From the NCBI RefSeq assembly GCF_037176765.1, contig NC_090034.1, forward strand, positions 94,166,500-94,230,499: a DNA stretch of 64,000 bases, in the 5' to 3' direction. Shown in pieces: positions 34,587-46,664 of this stretch. A program made the position numbers and the translations under genes. The notes beneath the pieces are model-generated. The model did not search any database. It saw only the letters and a program-made list of their open reading frames with translations, and was not told where the DNA came from. How positions within the stretch are numbered: the first letter of the stretch is position 1; each line of letters begins with the position of its first letter. The stretch comes from Anolis sagrei. Lineage: Eukaryota > Chordata > Lepidosauria > Squamata > Anolidae.

Positions 34587-34786
34587 TATTTCTAATGTTG
34601 ACTATAAGCTTTCAATTACTTTGTTACTTCAACATCTCAAACGTGTAAATGTGTTGGCGTTCATTGATTCTGGGAAACAACAAATATGAAATAGTTTATC
34701 TATAAACTAACAGGTGCAAGTTTTCATTGCCGAATATTAAAATCATGCAATCACATATTGTATAAAATGCTACAAAACCATCAAGA

Positions 34787-36860
34787 TGAACTACAAATCC
34801 CAGCAACTACAACTCCCAAATGTCAAGATTCTATTTCCCCCAAACTCCACCAGTGTTCACATTTGGCCATACTGAGTATTCATGCCAAATTGGGTCCAGA
34901 TCCATCAATGTTTGAGTCCACAATTCTCAGTGGACGTAGTTGAACTACAACTCCCAAACTCTAGGTCCATGCCCACCAAACCCTTCTAGTGTTTTCTGTT
35001 GGTCATGGGTGTCCTGTGTGCCACGTTTGGTTCAATTCCATCATGGGTGGAGTTCAGAATGCTCTTTGATTTTAGGTGAACTATACATCCCTGCAACTAC
35101 AACTCCAAAATGTCGAGGTCTATTTCCCCCAAACTCCACTAGTGTTCACATTTGGGCATATTGAGTATTCATGCCAAATTGGCTCCAGATCCATCATTGT
35201 TTGAGTCCAGAGTGCTCACTGGAGGTAGTTGAACTACAACTCCCAAACTCAAGGTCAATGCCCACCACACCCTTCTAGTGTTTTCTGATGGTCATGGGTG
35301 TCCTGTGTGCCACGTTTGGTTCAATTCCATCATGGGTGGAGTTCAGAATGCCCTCTGATTTTAGGTGAACTATACATCCCTGCAACAACAACTCCCAAAT
35401 GACAAGGTCTATTTTCCCCCAAACTCCAATAGTGTTTACATTTGGGCATGTCGAGTTTTCATGCCAAGTTGGGTCCAGATCCATCAATGTTTGTGTTCAG
35501 AGTGCTCACTGGACTTAGTTGAACTACAACTCCCAAACTCAAGGTGAATGCCCACAACACCCTGTATTATTTTCTATTCGTCATGGGTGTCCTGTGTGCC
35601 ACGTTTGGTTCAATTCCATCATGGGTGGAGTTCAGAATGCTCTCTGATTTTAGGTGAACTATACATCCCTGCGGGGGCCCCGGTGGCGCAGTGGGTTAAA
35701 GCACTGAGGTGCTGAGCTTGTTGATCGAAAGGTTGCAGGTTCGATTCCGGGGAGCGGCGTGAGCTTCCGCTGTCAGCCCTAGCTTCTGCCAACCTAGCAG
35801 TTTGAAAACATGCAAATGTGAGTAGATCAATAGGTATCGCTCCGGTGGGAAGGTAATGGCGCTCCATGCAGTCATGTTGGCCATATGACCTTGGAGGTGT
35901 CTACGGACAATGCTGGCTCTTCGGCCTAGAAATGGAGATGAGCACCACACCCCAGAGTCAGACATGACTGGACTTAATGTCAGGGGACTACCTTTATCTT
36001 TACCTTTATACATCCCTGCAACGACAACTCCCAAATGACAAGGTCTATTTTCCCCCAAACACCACCAGTGTTTACATTTGGGCATGTTGAGTTTTCATGC
36101 CAAGTTGGGTCCAGATCCATCATTGTTTGAGTCCAGAGTGCTCACTGGAGGTAGGTGAACTACAACTCCCAAACTCAAGGTGAATGCCCACCACACCCTT
36201 CTAGTGTTTTCTGATGGTCATGGGTGTCCTGTGTGCCTAGTTTGGTTCAATTCCATCATGGGTGGAGTTCAGAATGCTCTCTGATTTTAGGTGAACTATA
36301 CATCCCTGCAACGACAACTCCCAAATGACAAGGTCTATTTTCCCCCAAACTCCACCAGTGTTTACATTTGGGCATGTTGAGTTTTCATGCCAAGTTGGGT
36401 CCAGATCCATCAATGTTTGAGTCCAGAGTGCTCACTGGACTTAGTTGAACTACAACTCCCAAACGCAAGGTGAATGCCCACCACACCCTTTATTATTTTC
36501 TATTCGTCAAGGGAGTTGTGTGTGCCACATTTGGTTCAATTCCATCATGGGTGGAGTTCAGAATGCTCTTTGATTTTAGGTGAACTATACATCCCAGCAA
36601 CTACAACTCCAAAATGTCGAGGTCTATTTCCACCAGTGTTCACATTTGGGCATATTGAGTATTCATACCAAGTTGGGTCCAGATCCATCATTGTTTGAGT
36701 CCAGAGTGATCACTGGAGGTAGGTGAACTACAACTCCCAAACTCAAGGTGAATGCCCACTACACCCTTCTAGTGTTTTCTGTTGGTCATGGGTGTCCTGT
36801 GTGCCACGTTTGGTTCAATTCCATCATGGGTGGAGTTTGGAATGCTCTTTGATTGTAGCA
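34787..36860 (+). repeat. 290-bp tandem array (two 145-bp halves), about seven units
   Basis: The word GGTTCAATTCCATCATGGGT recurs at about 35026, 35319, 35607, 36245, 36535 and 36813 (290-bp spacing once the SINE at 35673 is removed). The unit has two related halves, each with a GTGTGCCACGTTTGGT- or CATGCCAAGTTGGGTCC-type phrase and AACTACAACTCCCAAA. No coding content. It is the same family as 5691-6780 and 51570-52960, and shows the same phrases as the 143-bp monomers at 11707-20365. Confidence 0.85.
35673..36006 (+). mobile_element. tRNA-derived SINE with 13-bp target duplication
   Basis: Head CCCCGGTGGCGCAGTGGGTT (box A), box B GGTTCGATTCC, body CATGACCTTGG-like, tail CTTTATCTTTACC. The target duplication TATACATCCCTGC is at 35660-35672 and 36007-36019. 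Full length, little decayed, inserted in the 290-bp array. Confidence 0.92.
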
Positions 36861-36865
36861 TTTTC

Positions 36866-36962
36866 TGTGAACAAAGGCCTACTGCAGAAATAGGCCAATA
36901 TGGCAGTAAATCATGACATATGAGCATTGGGGAAATATATGAAAATTCCCTTTTTAAAACCA
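36866..36962 (-). repeat. Partial 3' LTR
   Basis: Matches 43876-43972 at all but about three of 97 positions. It is bounded on the inside by a purine-rich tract (GGAATGGAGGGGACA on the minus strand) and on the outside by the 290-bp array. Confidence 0.85.
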
Positions 36963-37469
36963 TGTCCCCTCCATTCCCGCCTTTTCTTTTTGCTGAGATG
37001 AAATCTTTTCAGCGAAGCAAATCAAGCAGGTTTTACAAAAGCAGAGCAAAGAAGCAGTTAATCTTATTGCTGCACAATGACCCCTTATTTTTGACCAATC
37101 ATTTGTATCCACTTGGGATGTTTCTTTCACCCTAAGGATGTACATTCTGTTGTCATCCTAACTGGGTTGACATCCAAGAGTTCTATCTGTTCAATCTTTT
37201 TAGGGGCCAAGGCTGAGGGCAGCATAACTCTACAAGCACATGTTATCAAAGTGAAGCAACACAAAAATATCAACAGCATCATGATAATTGCAATTTCAGA
37301 CATGACTAAATCTTTTAACCATTGCAAGTCAAGCACCCATTATGTGAGCCACCCCTGCCAATCTGAGTCTTCAGTGTATGTGATATTGATTGTGTTGACT
37401 ATTTGGTGTGTCTTGGAAACATTCTCATTTTGCAACAAACTGCATAGACCTCCTTCTCTGAACAGGTGA

Positions 37470-40067
37470 TCTACTGCCAATCTGTGTTGTATTTGGGTGT
37501 CTTATTTGGAGGGATTCCAATCCTTTTATTGTGTAGTTTGCCAGTTTATCTAGTTGCGCTGAAATGCGCCAGTTAGTGCTATTCCAATCTATGGAAACAA
37601 GATTGCACCAATTCTTTGTGATTCTGTCAAGTATGTTGTATTGTCAGTGTTGTGTCACTGTGTGCTCCTTAAACTCTGGCCCATCCATCTTGTTTTGCCT
37701 CATGCCCCAAGTGGCTGTTGTATATCAAAGAATCTCAGTCTCTCAAGAATCAGGGATTTCAGTTGTACATGTGCCATTCCAGACTGGGGCAGTATCTTCC
37801 CTTCCTGCCCAACTTCTGCAAATACAATAGTGTCTTGGCCAATCTTGCCAGCGTCTTTGTATGCATGTTGCAATGCAATGCGGAATTGTCTGCACATGTC
37901 AACGTTTGTTTGGTTGTATATGTCTGTGTCCTGTATATCTGACAGGAATACAGTAATGTCACATCTAGGGTATTGTCCCATTTGGACATGGGGCATGGTC
38001 ATAGTAAGATGTCTTTGTAAGTGATGTTTGGGCTGAGCTAAGTGGTGCACAAAGGTGTACAAAGGGACAAGGGAGGTGAAGACCTCCCCTTCTTCAAAAT
38101 GAATTAACTGGGGTCATCTGTATGATCAGTTGTCTGTTGTGTGGTGTTTGGAAAGCGGGCTGATTGTAAGTAACATACTCAACAGTCCCGTGCTTGTAAT
38201 TTTTCTGCAATGGCATTTACCAACTGGTGGAGTGTGTCCTTCTCCCATCCTGCTGTAATGGGGGTGGCATCAGGCTGTCAATGACATCATCTCTGTCTCT
38301 TTCCGAAACATAATTCTAAACACTTGGCTGAAATAGCACAAACAAATGAAAGCTTATCAAGCTAGCAATCAAAACTAAATGGTGACAATAACCACTTTAA
38401 CAATTCAGCAACAGAAATCATTCAATTTGAGAAAGGATATAGTCTTTAGTAAAATTTTGATCGAGTCCAGTTCTTGCTGCCAGAGGCGCAAATGTGGCCA
38501 TGCACATATGTATCAAATCCAGTCCTTGTCAGGCCCAAACGTGGCCGCACACATCTGTATCCAACTTTCATGTCCTTTCAGTCTCCGGCATACAAAATCA
38601 ATCTGAGTGAAACTGGGGGTTTGTTCCCCTTCTTGATTGAAGAAATGAGTCTATTAAATTCCAGGTAAAATGAAGAAAGTCTCTAAGTTCAAAAAGTCTC
38701 TGTATCTAGCAAAGTCTCTAGCTCTAAGATCAGTCTTTGTGTAAAGAAAGTCTGTATCCAGGAAAGTCTGTAAAATAAAATCTTCATATCTCACAAGTCT
38801 TTTAGCTCATCCTACCCAGTTGGTGGTGGTTTGGCTCCTGCATTTTGCACTCCTGGTTTGGGTGGGCTTGGCTCCTGTGTTTTGGACTCCCATTAGGCTT
38901 TCCAGCTGGCAGTGGTGCCTTTCAGGTCTCGCTCTACCCAGTTGGTGGTGGTTCGGGTAGGCTTGGCTTTCCAGGCTGACGGTGGTGCCTTTCGGATATC
39001 CAATTTAGGAACAGGGTCTCATCCAATTTTAGGAATGGGGTCCCATACAGGAGCTCAGGAGCTGAAAGAGATAAGCAGAAAGATAGTGAGAGGAAAAGGG
39101 GGAGGGGGATACTGATTACCCATCTGTTGAAGTCTTTTTGGCCAGTTCTGTTGTCAGGTCCATCAACATCCTTCGCTTCTACATCCATTGGCGGGCCTCT
39201 ACGATCTCCCACTCCGAAGTCCTCTCGACCAAACTTCATCCTTTTTAAACAATTCTCCACGGTTTTTCCCACGATTCATCTCACGGTTCCTCTCCACGAT
39301 TTATCTCATAGTTTCTCCATCCATCTGCTGTAGGCAATCCTTTAGCAATGTATACTGGCACTTTCGGTTGCCCATTCCATCTGCGACCTGCTTTTCCAAT
39401 TTAATCAAAACAGTAAACTGTAAAATGTCTCTTGAGCTGTTAACTGGCAATGTCTCTCAAATTTGGCAAAAATCTCTGGGGCCTTTTGCTAGGCATTGTC
39501 TCTTAAATCTGGCAAAAATCTCTGGGCAAGCTGCCCTATCTACCTGTTCTAATGTCCCGTTCCAGAATTACCTCTTCCAATAACTTTTGTAGAGGAATTT
39601 GGGCCAAAGTAGCAAAATTTGTAGAGGTACTTTGCCCTATGTTTGAAGAAAAGCTGTGAAGTTAGTCACTTTGGTCTAAGAACTATAACTCATGTCCAAC
39701 GTTATTGTATCCACATAAAAAATCAATTCTGCTGTCAAAATCAATTATAAGTTTTCTTTTGAAGTAAATATCAAACAAAAACAATGTAAAGAGTTCTGTT
39801 ATTTCTAACATAAAAGTACTATAGTCATTTCATAGCCATCTGAAGAAAAGGCCATCCTCCAATGACAACAGAGGATAGGGAAGGAGGGGTTGGATTCTCC
39901 TTCAAAAGAAAATGCATTTATAAATTCCACAACCTCTATTAAGCTGTTGTTCTGGGACAAAATCAGATTTTCTAACCAAAAACTTTCTGGCACAAAACAA
40001 TTTTAGACACAAATCTTGTGCCTCTCTCCAAGAAAAGGTTGCTGGGTAACAAAATAAAACTTTTGTC
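37470..40067 (-). other. Retroviral interior, left part (env side)
   Basis: Fossil interior of the retrovirus. Only env-like traces are visible; frames are broken and not worth calling as genes. Confidence 0.45.
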
Positions 40068-40320
40068 AGGGACGACTTGAGAAACTGCAAGTCGCTTCTG
40101 GTGTGAGAGAATTGGCCGTCTGCAAGGCCGTTGCCCAGGGGACGCCCGGATGATTTGATGTTTTTATCATCCCTGTAGGAGGCCTCCCCCACGTCCCCGC
40201 AATGGGGAGCTGGAGCTGACAAAGGGAGCCCATCCGCCTCTCCCCGGACTCGAACCTGCAACCTGTCGGTCCTCAGTCCTGCCGGCACAGGGGTTTAACC
40301 CGCTGTGCCACCGGGGCAAC
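40068..40320 (-). mobile_element. tRNA-derived SINE inside the retrovirus
   Basis: The minus strand starts GCCCCGGTGGCACAGCGGG, has box B GGTTCGAGTCC, GGCGGATGGGCTCCC and the tail AAGCGACTTGCAGTTTCTCA. It is complete and close to the family consensus as judged from the other copies here, so it inserted after the retrovirus. Confidence 0.9.
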
Positions 40321-43300
40321 TTGAGGATACCTGCCATAGATGCAGGCAAAACTTCAGGAAAGAATGCTTCTGGAACATGGCCACTCAGCCTGAAAAACTT
40401 ATAACAACCCAAACTTTAAACTTTGTCCACACACAGATGTAACTTTCCCCTTTCGGCACAAGCCTCAAAATGTCCCAACCTGCAAGGAGTTAAGGTCCAT
40501 CAGCAGTTCATAGAGAAGGGAGGGCAAAATGAAGCATTTTCCCCTTTGAACCAGAAAGCTACAAGGAGCTCTGGTAAGCATTCATAAATTTGAACACAAA
40601 AATCCAAAACGGTATTAGATACTTTTAAAATGTACCATTCATAACCATTGTTCTCTCTTTTGCCAGAGAATGGCAAGAGAACACCATGTTCTTTTATCGC
40701 TATCTCTCTTCTGGCTCTGTAAAGCGAGAGCCCTCCACATACCATCCATTTTAAAACAGCTCTTAAAAAAACATTTTAAAACTCCGGCACATGATTTCAC
40801 TCTCTCATGACATACAGTTGCTTTAAACATAAGAATTATTTCCATTTTCTTGAGCAAAAAATAGAGTTAGAACTTCAGTTTTAAAAATGCACTCTTAAAA
40901 CACAGTCAATCCATTTCATTTGATCTCATCCTGGCTGGTATCAATCTAAATTCTTATCTCTATAACATACCGTACATTCAGGGCATTGTAAAACATCAGT
41001 TTCTAACAGTTCTTAAACAGCCTGCTTTTAAACCTTTTTAACACAGACAATGAGTTTCTATCAGTCTTCAAATTTTCATTTTGATGTGCCCTGGCCTCTT
41101 TCAGTGCTTGAAAAACTCTTTTGGCCAGTCACAACCCTTGACATAAAAACCCTTGATATCAGGTTTTTGCTCTTTTTTCTCTCCACACAGTTATTTATAC
41201 AGCCCATGCGGGCAAATTTTCATGTTTTCAAAAGATACATATTCATAATGCAAGACTCATTTTTTCCCCATAGACACAGAACAAATCAGGATTTTAACCA
41301 TTTCAGAAAATGTCACATCGCATAATATTCATTCTCCAAATTCACACACATACAGCTGGTTAGTGATTAGTGGTTAGGCCCTTTTACACATTCACACACA
41401 AAGAGAGAAACCTCGTTCACACACACACACGCACGCACGTACACAAACAAGCTTCCTGAGGTCAGCTTCCGCATAAACATAAAAATTCAAAACAATTATT
41501 GAAAACATCAAACTTTTAAAGATCACCCATTTTGTCATAATACACATTCTTCTTACATTTTAAGAACACAGCTTTTCAAATTGCAGCATTAGGGGTGTGT
41601 TGCTAAATATCAAAAAGACACATTTCGAACATAAATTCATTTCCCACAATTAACATTCTATATTTACTTTTCAACTCAACATGTCTGAGTGTCTCTCGCT
41701 CCCAGCCTTCATTTCATCAATGGAATACACAGAATTTCAAACTGAGTCCCGTATCATTTTGGCACACATACAAGGTCAAAATAGCCAAATCACCTGCCAA
41801 CTTTTCAGGCAGTCTTACTTTTTATATATTTTTCCATGCCAAAGTTCAGGACACAAAGCTCTCTTTTGACACATCATTGTATTCCACATTCCTATCTTCT
41901 TCCAAGCACTTGAACGAGTCCCCATTTAAAACAACAATAATCCATCTACACAAAACAGTTCTCAGTTTCTCTTTAAAATCTTTTCATTCAGCACTCTTGG
42001 AAAACTAAATCAAGTACTCATTCTTTGACACAGCGGTGCTTGCACAAATCTCAACCCAGTGTTACAACACATAGATAATCTTTGCTGCCACTCACTCAAG
42101 ATCACATGTGCACATCACAAATACCTCCAACAACACAAGGTCTCACAGAACCTAGTTTCCAGGGAATTTCACACAATTGACAATTCCCAGGGAGTATCAC
42201 ATAATTTTCTCAAATCTTTTTCTCAAATCGGGAATTGATTCTTCAGAGGCATCTGTTCACTCTCCCACACAGCTCTAGTCCAAAGTCCCATACTGACTGA
42301 CTGCGTCTGTAGGTGACTTCCTTGGGGTTTCGATGGTAAAAGGAAGCCAGTGCTACTGTGCAACAGAAGCCACTTTGGAGCTTGTGGAAGCTACAGAGGG
42401 CTAAAAATACAAGAATCATGCCTTTTATAAATTCTCACTGCTCCTGTCACCTTTGACTCAAGGAAACACAAATACTATCTCTCCTTTTCAAACAGGTAAC
42501 TGAAATCCAAAGCTTTTTGCAGAAAATTCAAATCACACAACACAACATCAAAACAGCTTTTCTCATTTCTTTCCTTTTCAGAATCACTGAGGCGAAGCCC
42601 TCTCCAGCCTCAGAAGGCACATTCAGATTCAACACAGAACCTTTGCAACCAAATCAGCACCTCAACACAATTTAACAGTTTACAATAATATTGAAATCAA
42701 TACAGATGAATGCAATTTATCAATAACATTTGCAAGGTTTGAATATTGTTAGTTCATTTGAAATCTCAGCATTTGCAATACATTTCAACACAAAAGTTTA
42801 AGACATCAACATTAGTAAAAAAAACATCAGCATAGGCAGTTTGTCATTTTTAACTCGACATCACATCAATCTTAAATCTCCCCCCCCCCCCCACACATAA
42901 GTGTGGAAACAAGACATATAGACAGGTGGTGTGAAGACAAGACAGCCTTGCGCACATGGAAACACACACACAAGTGGCCATTCACCCCACGTTTCTATAG
43001 GATTTCGGCTGGGTTTTGCTTGTTGGATTTTTTGAGGGTTTTTTTTTTCTCCAGCCAGCACTAAAAGTTTGTTTCTCTGGGAAGTGAAGTCAGAGCATCC
43101 GATTTCACTCTCCCCCACACTCCAGTCCAAAGGTTGTTTTTTTACTGCAGATACTAGAAACTTCCTGCTAACTATATGAATGTGGTTTCAACAAAATCAA
43201 CAATTCAATTCATCTCATACTTACCCTTCCCCGAAGCTTTTGCAGTAATTCAACCGGTCTCGGCCCACTCTTGGGCGGCAAGCCAAAAGATGGAGAATCC

Positions 43301-43434
43301 GGCGGCTGGGCCCAAGCTCACACACAGATGACTCCTTCCCTTCTCTTGCCGCCAAGAGATAAGCACCTGAGCCGGAGGCCCCAAATGCCCTCTTGGCTAG
43401 TGCCTTCCAAAAAGAACGCCCTCAAATATGCAAT
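40321..43434 (-). other. Retroviral interior, right part
   Basis: About 3.1 kb between the SINE and the primer binding site. No gag, protease or polymerase motif could be recognised, only short frames. It includes a C-run near 42881 and CA-rich patches near 41420. Confidence 0.4.
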
Positions 43435-43452
43435 ATCTCGGTGGAACCTCCA
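43435..43452 (-). promoter_or_regulatory. Primer binding site for tRNA-Gln
   Basis: The minus strand reads TGGAGGTTCCACCGAGAT, 18 bases complementary to the 3' end of vertebrate tRNA-Gln (ending CTCGGTGGAACCT plus CCA), five bases inside the LTR. The tRNA sequence is from memory. Confidence 0.85.
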
Positions 43453-43457
43453 GAAAA

Positions 43458-43972
43458 TGTAGGGGCAAAAACGATAAGATAAGATACAGTCATGGTCAGA
43501 GAACAATGGACCATAGTTATGTTATAGTTGTGCCATTGTTAGGATCCCACGTGTGCTATAATGTCAATCAAAATCATAAACAACTAATGAACAACTGCAT
43601 AGCTAACTTAAGACCAATGAAATGATTTGTCTTTGGGAACCAATGAGATGATTGATTTCTATGTACCAATCAAACTGTTTTAATGAAAGTCATAAATAAT
43701 CAATGCAACCAACTTTAGGTTGGACAAACCCCTTTATTGCATTTCTATATGCATGTTTGTCACTATTGCTTCAGCTGCGCAATAAATAGCATTTTGCAGT
43801 TTTAAAGATTCAACTTTCGTGGTGTCCTTCCTCGCCCTCCTTGGGAAGGGGCAATCTGCTCTTGGATTTTGGATTTGTGAACAAAGGCCTACTGCAGAAA
43901 TAGGCCAATATGGCAGTAAATCATGACATATGGGCATTGGGGAAATATCTGAAAATTCTCTTTTTAAAACCA
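43458..43972 (-). repeat. 5' LTR of the retrovirus
   Basis: 515 bp, starting TGGTTTTAAAAAG and ending GCCCCTACA on the minus strand (TG...CA ends). It contains AATAAA-type signals near its middle (GCAATAAAGGGG near 43730 on the minus strand). It abuts the SINE head of block copy 3. Confidence 0.8.
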
Positions 43973-44097
43973 CGTCAAGCTGCGCCACAATCCCATATAA
44001 TGGCAGTCATTACTGCTGACATTGTGTTGTAAAAATGGTTAAAAATAAACAAATAAATAAATAAAATTAGAAATAAAACTTTAGTTAGCCACAGAAG

Positions 44098-44283
44098 GAA
44101 TTGGCCATCTGCAAGGACATTGACCAGGGGAGGCACAGATGGTTTGATGTTTGTTATCCTTGTGGGAGGCTTTTTCCATGTCCCCGCATGAGGAGCTGGA
44201 ACTGATAGAGGGAGCTCATCAGCCTCTCCCCAGATCCGAACCTGCGACCTGTCGGTCTTCAGTCCTCACAGCACAAGGGTTTA
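44098..44283 (-). mobile_element. tRNA-derived SINE, truncated (copy 3)
   Basis: Same insertion as 3397-3575, inherited with the block. Confidence 0.75.
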
Positions 44284-44870
44284 TAAATGTGTTTTTAAAT
44301 AAAACCAACATGCATTTGTGACGAATGATAGTAACATGCGTTGTGGCTAATTTATTCATAACTTAAAACAGTAAAAACCTGGTGAGTAATTGGTGTGATT
44401 CACCTCCATCTATGTGCTGTCCAAAACAGCCTAGGTCATGCAGCCACTGTGTAATTAAGTGGCTGTCTCGGTGTCAGTCAACCACCATAAAATGGCTGCC
44501 AGCCATGGGGCTATAGATGGCTTCAATATATAAAATGGCTGCTGGGGCCAAGATGGCCGACTGCCACGTGCACAGTGATGTCCTGTCCACAAGCAACTGG
44601 CATCATCAGGCAACCAGGAGGCCAGCCAAGAAGCTCCTAAGGGTGGAGGGTGTGCCACCAGCGCTTGGCCTAACAGGCAGGCCAGATCCAAAAGCGCTGA
44701 GCCAGGGCAGAAGGGCCCCACAGCCAACATGCCTAGCGGTGAAAGAAAAAGAGTGGGGGAGGGGCCAAACAAGTCCTACTACATTTGAAGTCCTATCAAG
44801 GAAGCAATTAAACTGAAAATAAGGCGAATCACACTGGCCTTAACCCAGTTTATTATAACTTTATGTCTTG

Positions 44871-45340
44871 GCTTCCTGGTTACCCTATATAAACCAGGGT
44901 CTGAAGTCAAGGGGCAGCTGGGCTCCCACAGAAGTTGAGGAAGCAGAATCCATTTTGTTCCCTTCTGCTTCAGGATAAGCTTTGTCTTAGAAGGCACTAG
45001 AAATCTGAGTGAGTGTTTAAAAATTAACTGCTTTGTTTGAGAGGCGGGGCTTCCTGTTCTGCTTCCTGGTTACCCTATATAAACCAGGGTCTGAAGTCAA
45101 GGGGCAGCTGGGCTCCCACAGAAGTTGAGGAAGCAGAATCCATTTTGTTCCCTTCTGCTTCAGGATAAGCTTTGTCTTAGAGGGCACTAGAAATCTGAGT
45201 GAGTGAGTGTTTAAAAATTAACTGCTTTGTTTGAGAGGTGGAGCTTCCTGTGTTTAAAAATTAACTGCTTTGTTTGAGAGGCGGGGCTTCCTGTTCTGCT
45301 TCCTGGTTACCCTATATAAACTCAGTAACCTACACTTTCA
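44871..45340 (+). promoter_or_regulatory. CR1 5' monomers with TATA-like boxes
   Basis: The phrase GCTTCCTGGTTACCCTATAT starts at 44871, 45061 and 45299. The first period is 190 bp; the second is longer by a 48-bp internal duplication (GTTTAAAAATTAACTGC twice). Each monomer holds CTATATAAAC. Tandem promoter monomers are well known from rodent L1; here they sit at the 5' end of a CR1. Confidence 0.85.
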
Positions 45341-45401
45341 CCCCTGCATACAGACAACAACATAAAACACACACCAAGAGGAGGTAATTAGCAACCCCCA
45401 G

Positions 45402-46664
45402 ATGGAACAAACACAAAAACTTCCAGTCTCATGCACAAGCTGTGGCATGTTCAGCTTTTTCACACTACAATTACTCAATTATATTTGCCCCAAGTGTAAA
45501 CAGATCACTCACATGGAACACAGGATCTGACAACTCGAGGACCGTATTAAGACCCTTAAGGGCATTCAGGAACTCGAGCCGTTCTTAGACACCACACAGC
45601 ATGCTGTCCTAGACACGCAGCCCATATCACATCAACATTATGGGGAGGTTTAAGAGGAGATCACCTCAGATGTGGACAACCCTCAGGCTTGGAGGAATGT
45701 CACCCTTAGAAAGAGACATAGGACCCGGAAGCCTCCTTAGAATACTTCTTCTCAGCTGCAGTTACACAATAGATTCCACATTTTCACACAGCTATCACTT
45801 GACCAAGAAACACAACACATTGAGGAAGACCAGAATGGCTTAGATACTGATCAGTGGCTCGTCCTTGACCAGTGTGAGGGGGATAGTCCTGTTTGGGACA
45901 ACACTTCACAACATTCACACTTACACAATCATGCAGGTGTGCCATCCCCAACCATAGACCAGGTGCAACAGGAACACATACAGGAGAACGCTAGGCTCTT
46001 GGACGAATCTCAATGGATTGTCCTTGATGAATGCACTGGGGATGTCGAGGAGGAGGACAACACTTTACACCTACACAATTCACACCAACAGGATCACTTT
46101 TCTGGGGACCTACACACTACAATGCGCAAAAGGGGCCCTGCCAATCCTGAAAGTAAACAGGTCTTGGTAGTAGGCGACTCCCTCCTTAGAGGAACGGAAG
46201 CCGTCATTTCCAGACCGGATGGGATGGCTCGAGAAATATGCTGCCTACCGGGGGCAAAAATACACCATATCACTCAGAGGCTCACCAGGCTCCTCAAGCC
46301 CCATCACCGTCCTCCCCTCATGTTGATTCATGTAGGAACCAATGATACTGCTAGGCATACTGTTCAAAAGATCACAAATGATTTTCGAGCTCTAGGAACA
46401 AAGCTAAAGCAATGTAATGTACAGGTGGTCTTTTCATCCCTCCTCCCAGTCATAAAACACAGTCCTACAAGGGCCAGAAAAATAGTACAGGTCAATGACT
46501 GGCTTAGAAAATGGTGTCAGGAGGAACGCTTTGGCTTCCTTGACCATGGCCTGCTTTTCCAGGAGGATGGCCTACTGGCAAGGGATGGGGTGCATCTCAC
46601 ACAAGTAGGAAAACACCTTTTTGCTCACAGACTCGCAAACCTCATTAGGTGCACTTTAAACTAG
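45402..46664 (+). CDS. CR1 ORF1 protein (zinc ribbon plus SGNH esterase), disrupted
   Basis: The frame opens with an ATG at 45402 and gives a CX2C pair twice (SCTSCGMF and ICPKCKQ), a zinc-ribbon-like motif. A linker rich in H, Q and D follows, then an SGNH hydrolase domain from about 46160: [11 protein letters not shown] (block I), MLIHVGTND (block III) and [13 protein letters not shown] (block V, catalytic D and H). CR1 ORF1 esterases are thought to aid RNA-protein or membrane interaction. In-frame stops at 45528, 45651 and 45738 break the first third; from 45939 to the TAG-type stop at 46664 (241 codons) it is open. It overlaps the start of ORF2. Confidence 0.85.

Larger units (their letters stand above)
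36866..43972 (-). mobile_element. Endogenous retrovirus fossil, tRNA-Gln primed
   Basis: A 5' LTR (43458-43972) is followed by a primer binding site. A partial 3' LTR of 97 bp lies at 36866-36962, next to a purine-rich tract. The 97 shared bases differ at about three positions, suggesting a fairly young insertion. The interior is about 6.5 kb and badly broken, with many breaks. A signal-peptide-like start near 39272 and a membrane-spanning segment near 37250 on the minus strand suggest env. I see no reverse transcriptase or integrase motif in any frame, so it may be a non-autonomous or heavily rearranged copy. The 3' LTR is cut off at the edge of the 290-bp array. Confidence 0.75.

Noticed and set aside
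45939-46664. Possible host SGNH esterase gene
   Set aside because: It is single-exon, directly before a CR1 ORF2 and inside a CR1 with promoter and 3' tail; such esterase domains belong to CR1 ORF1.
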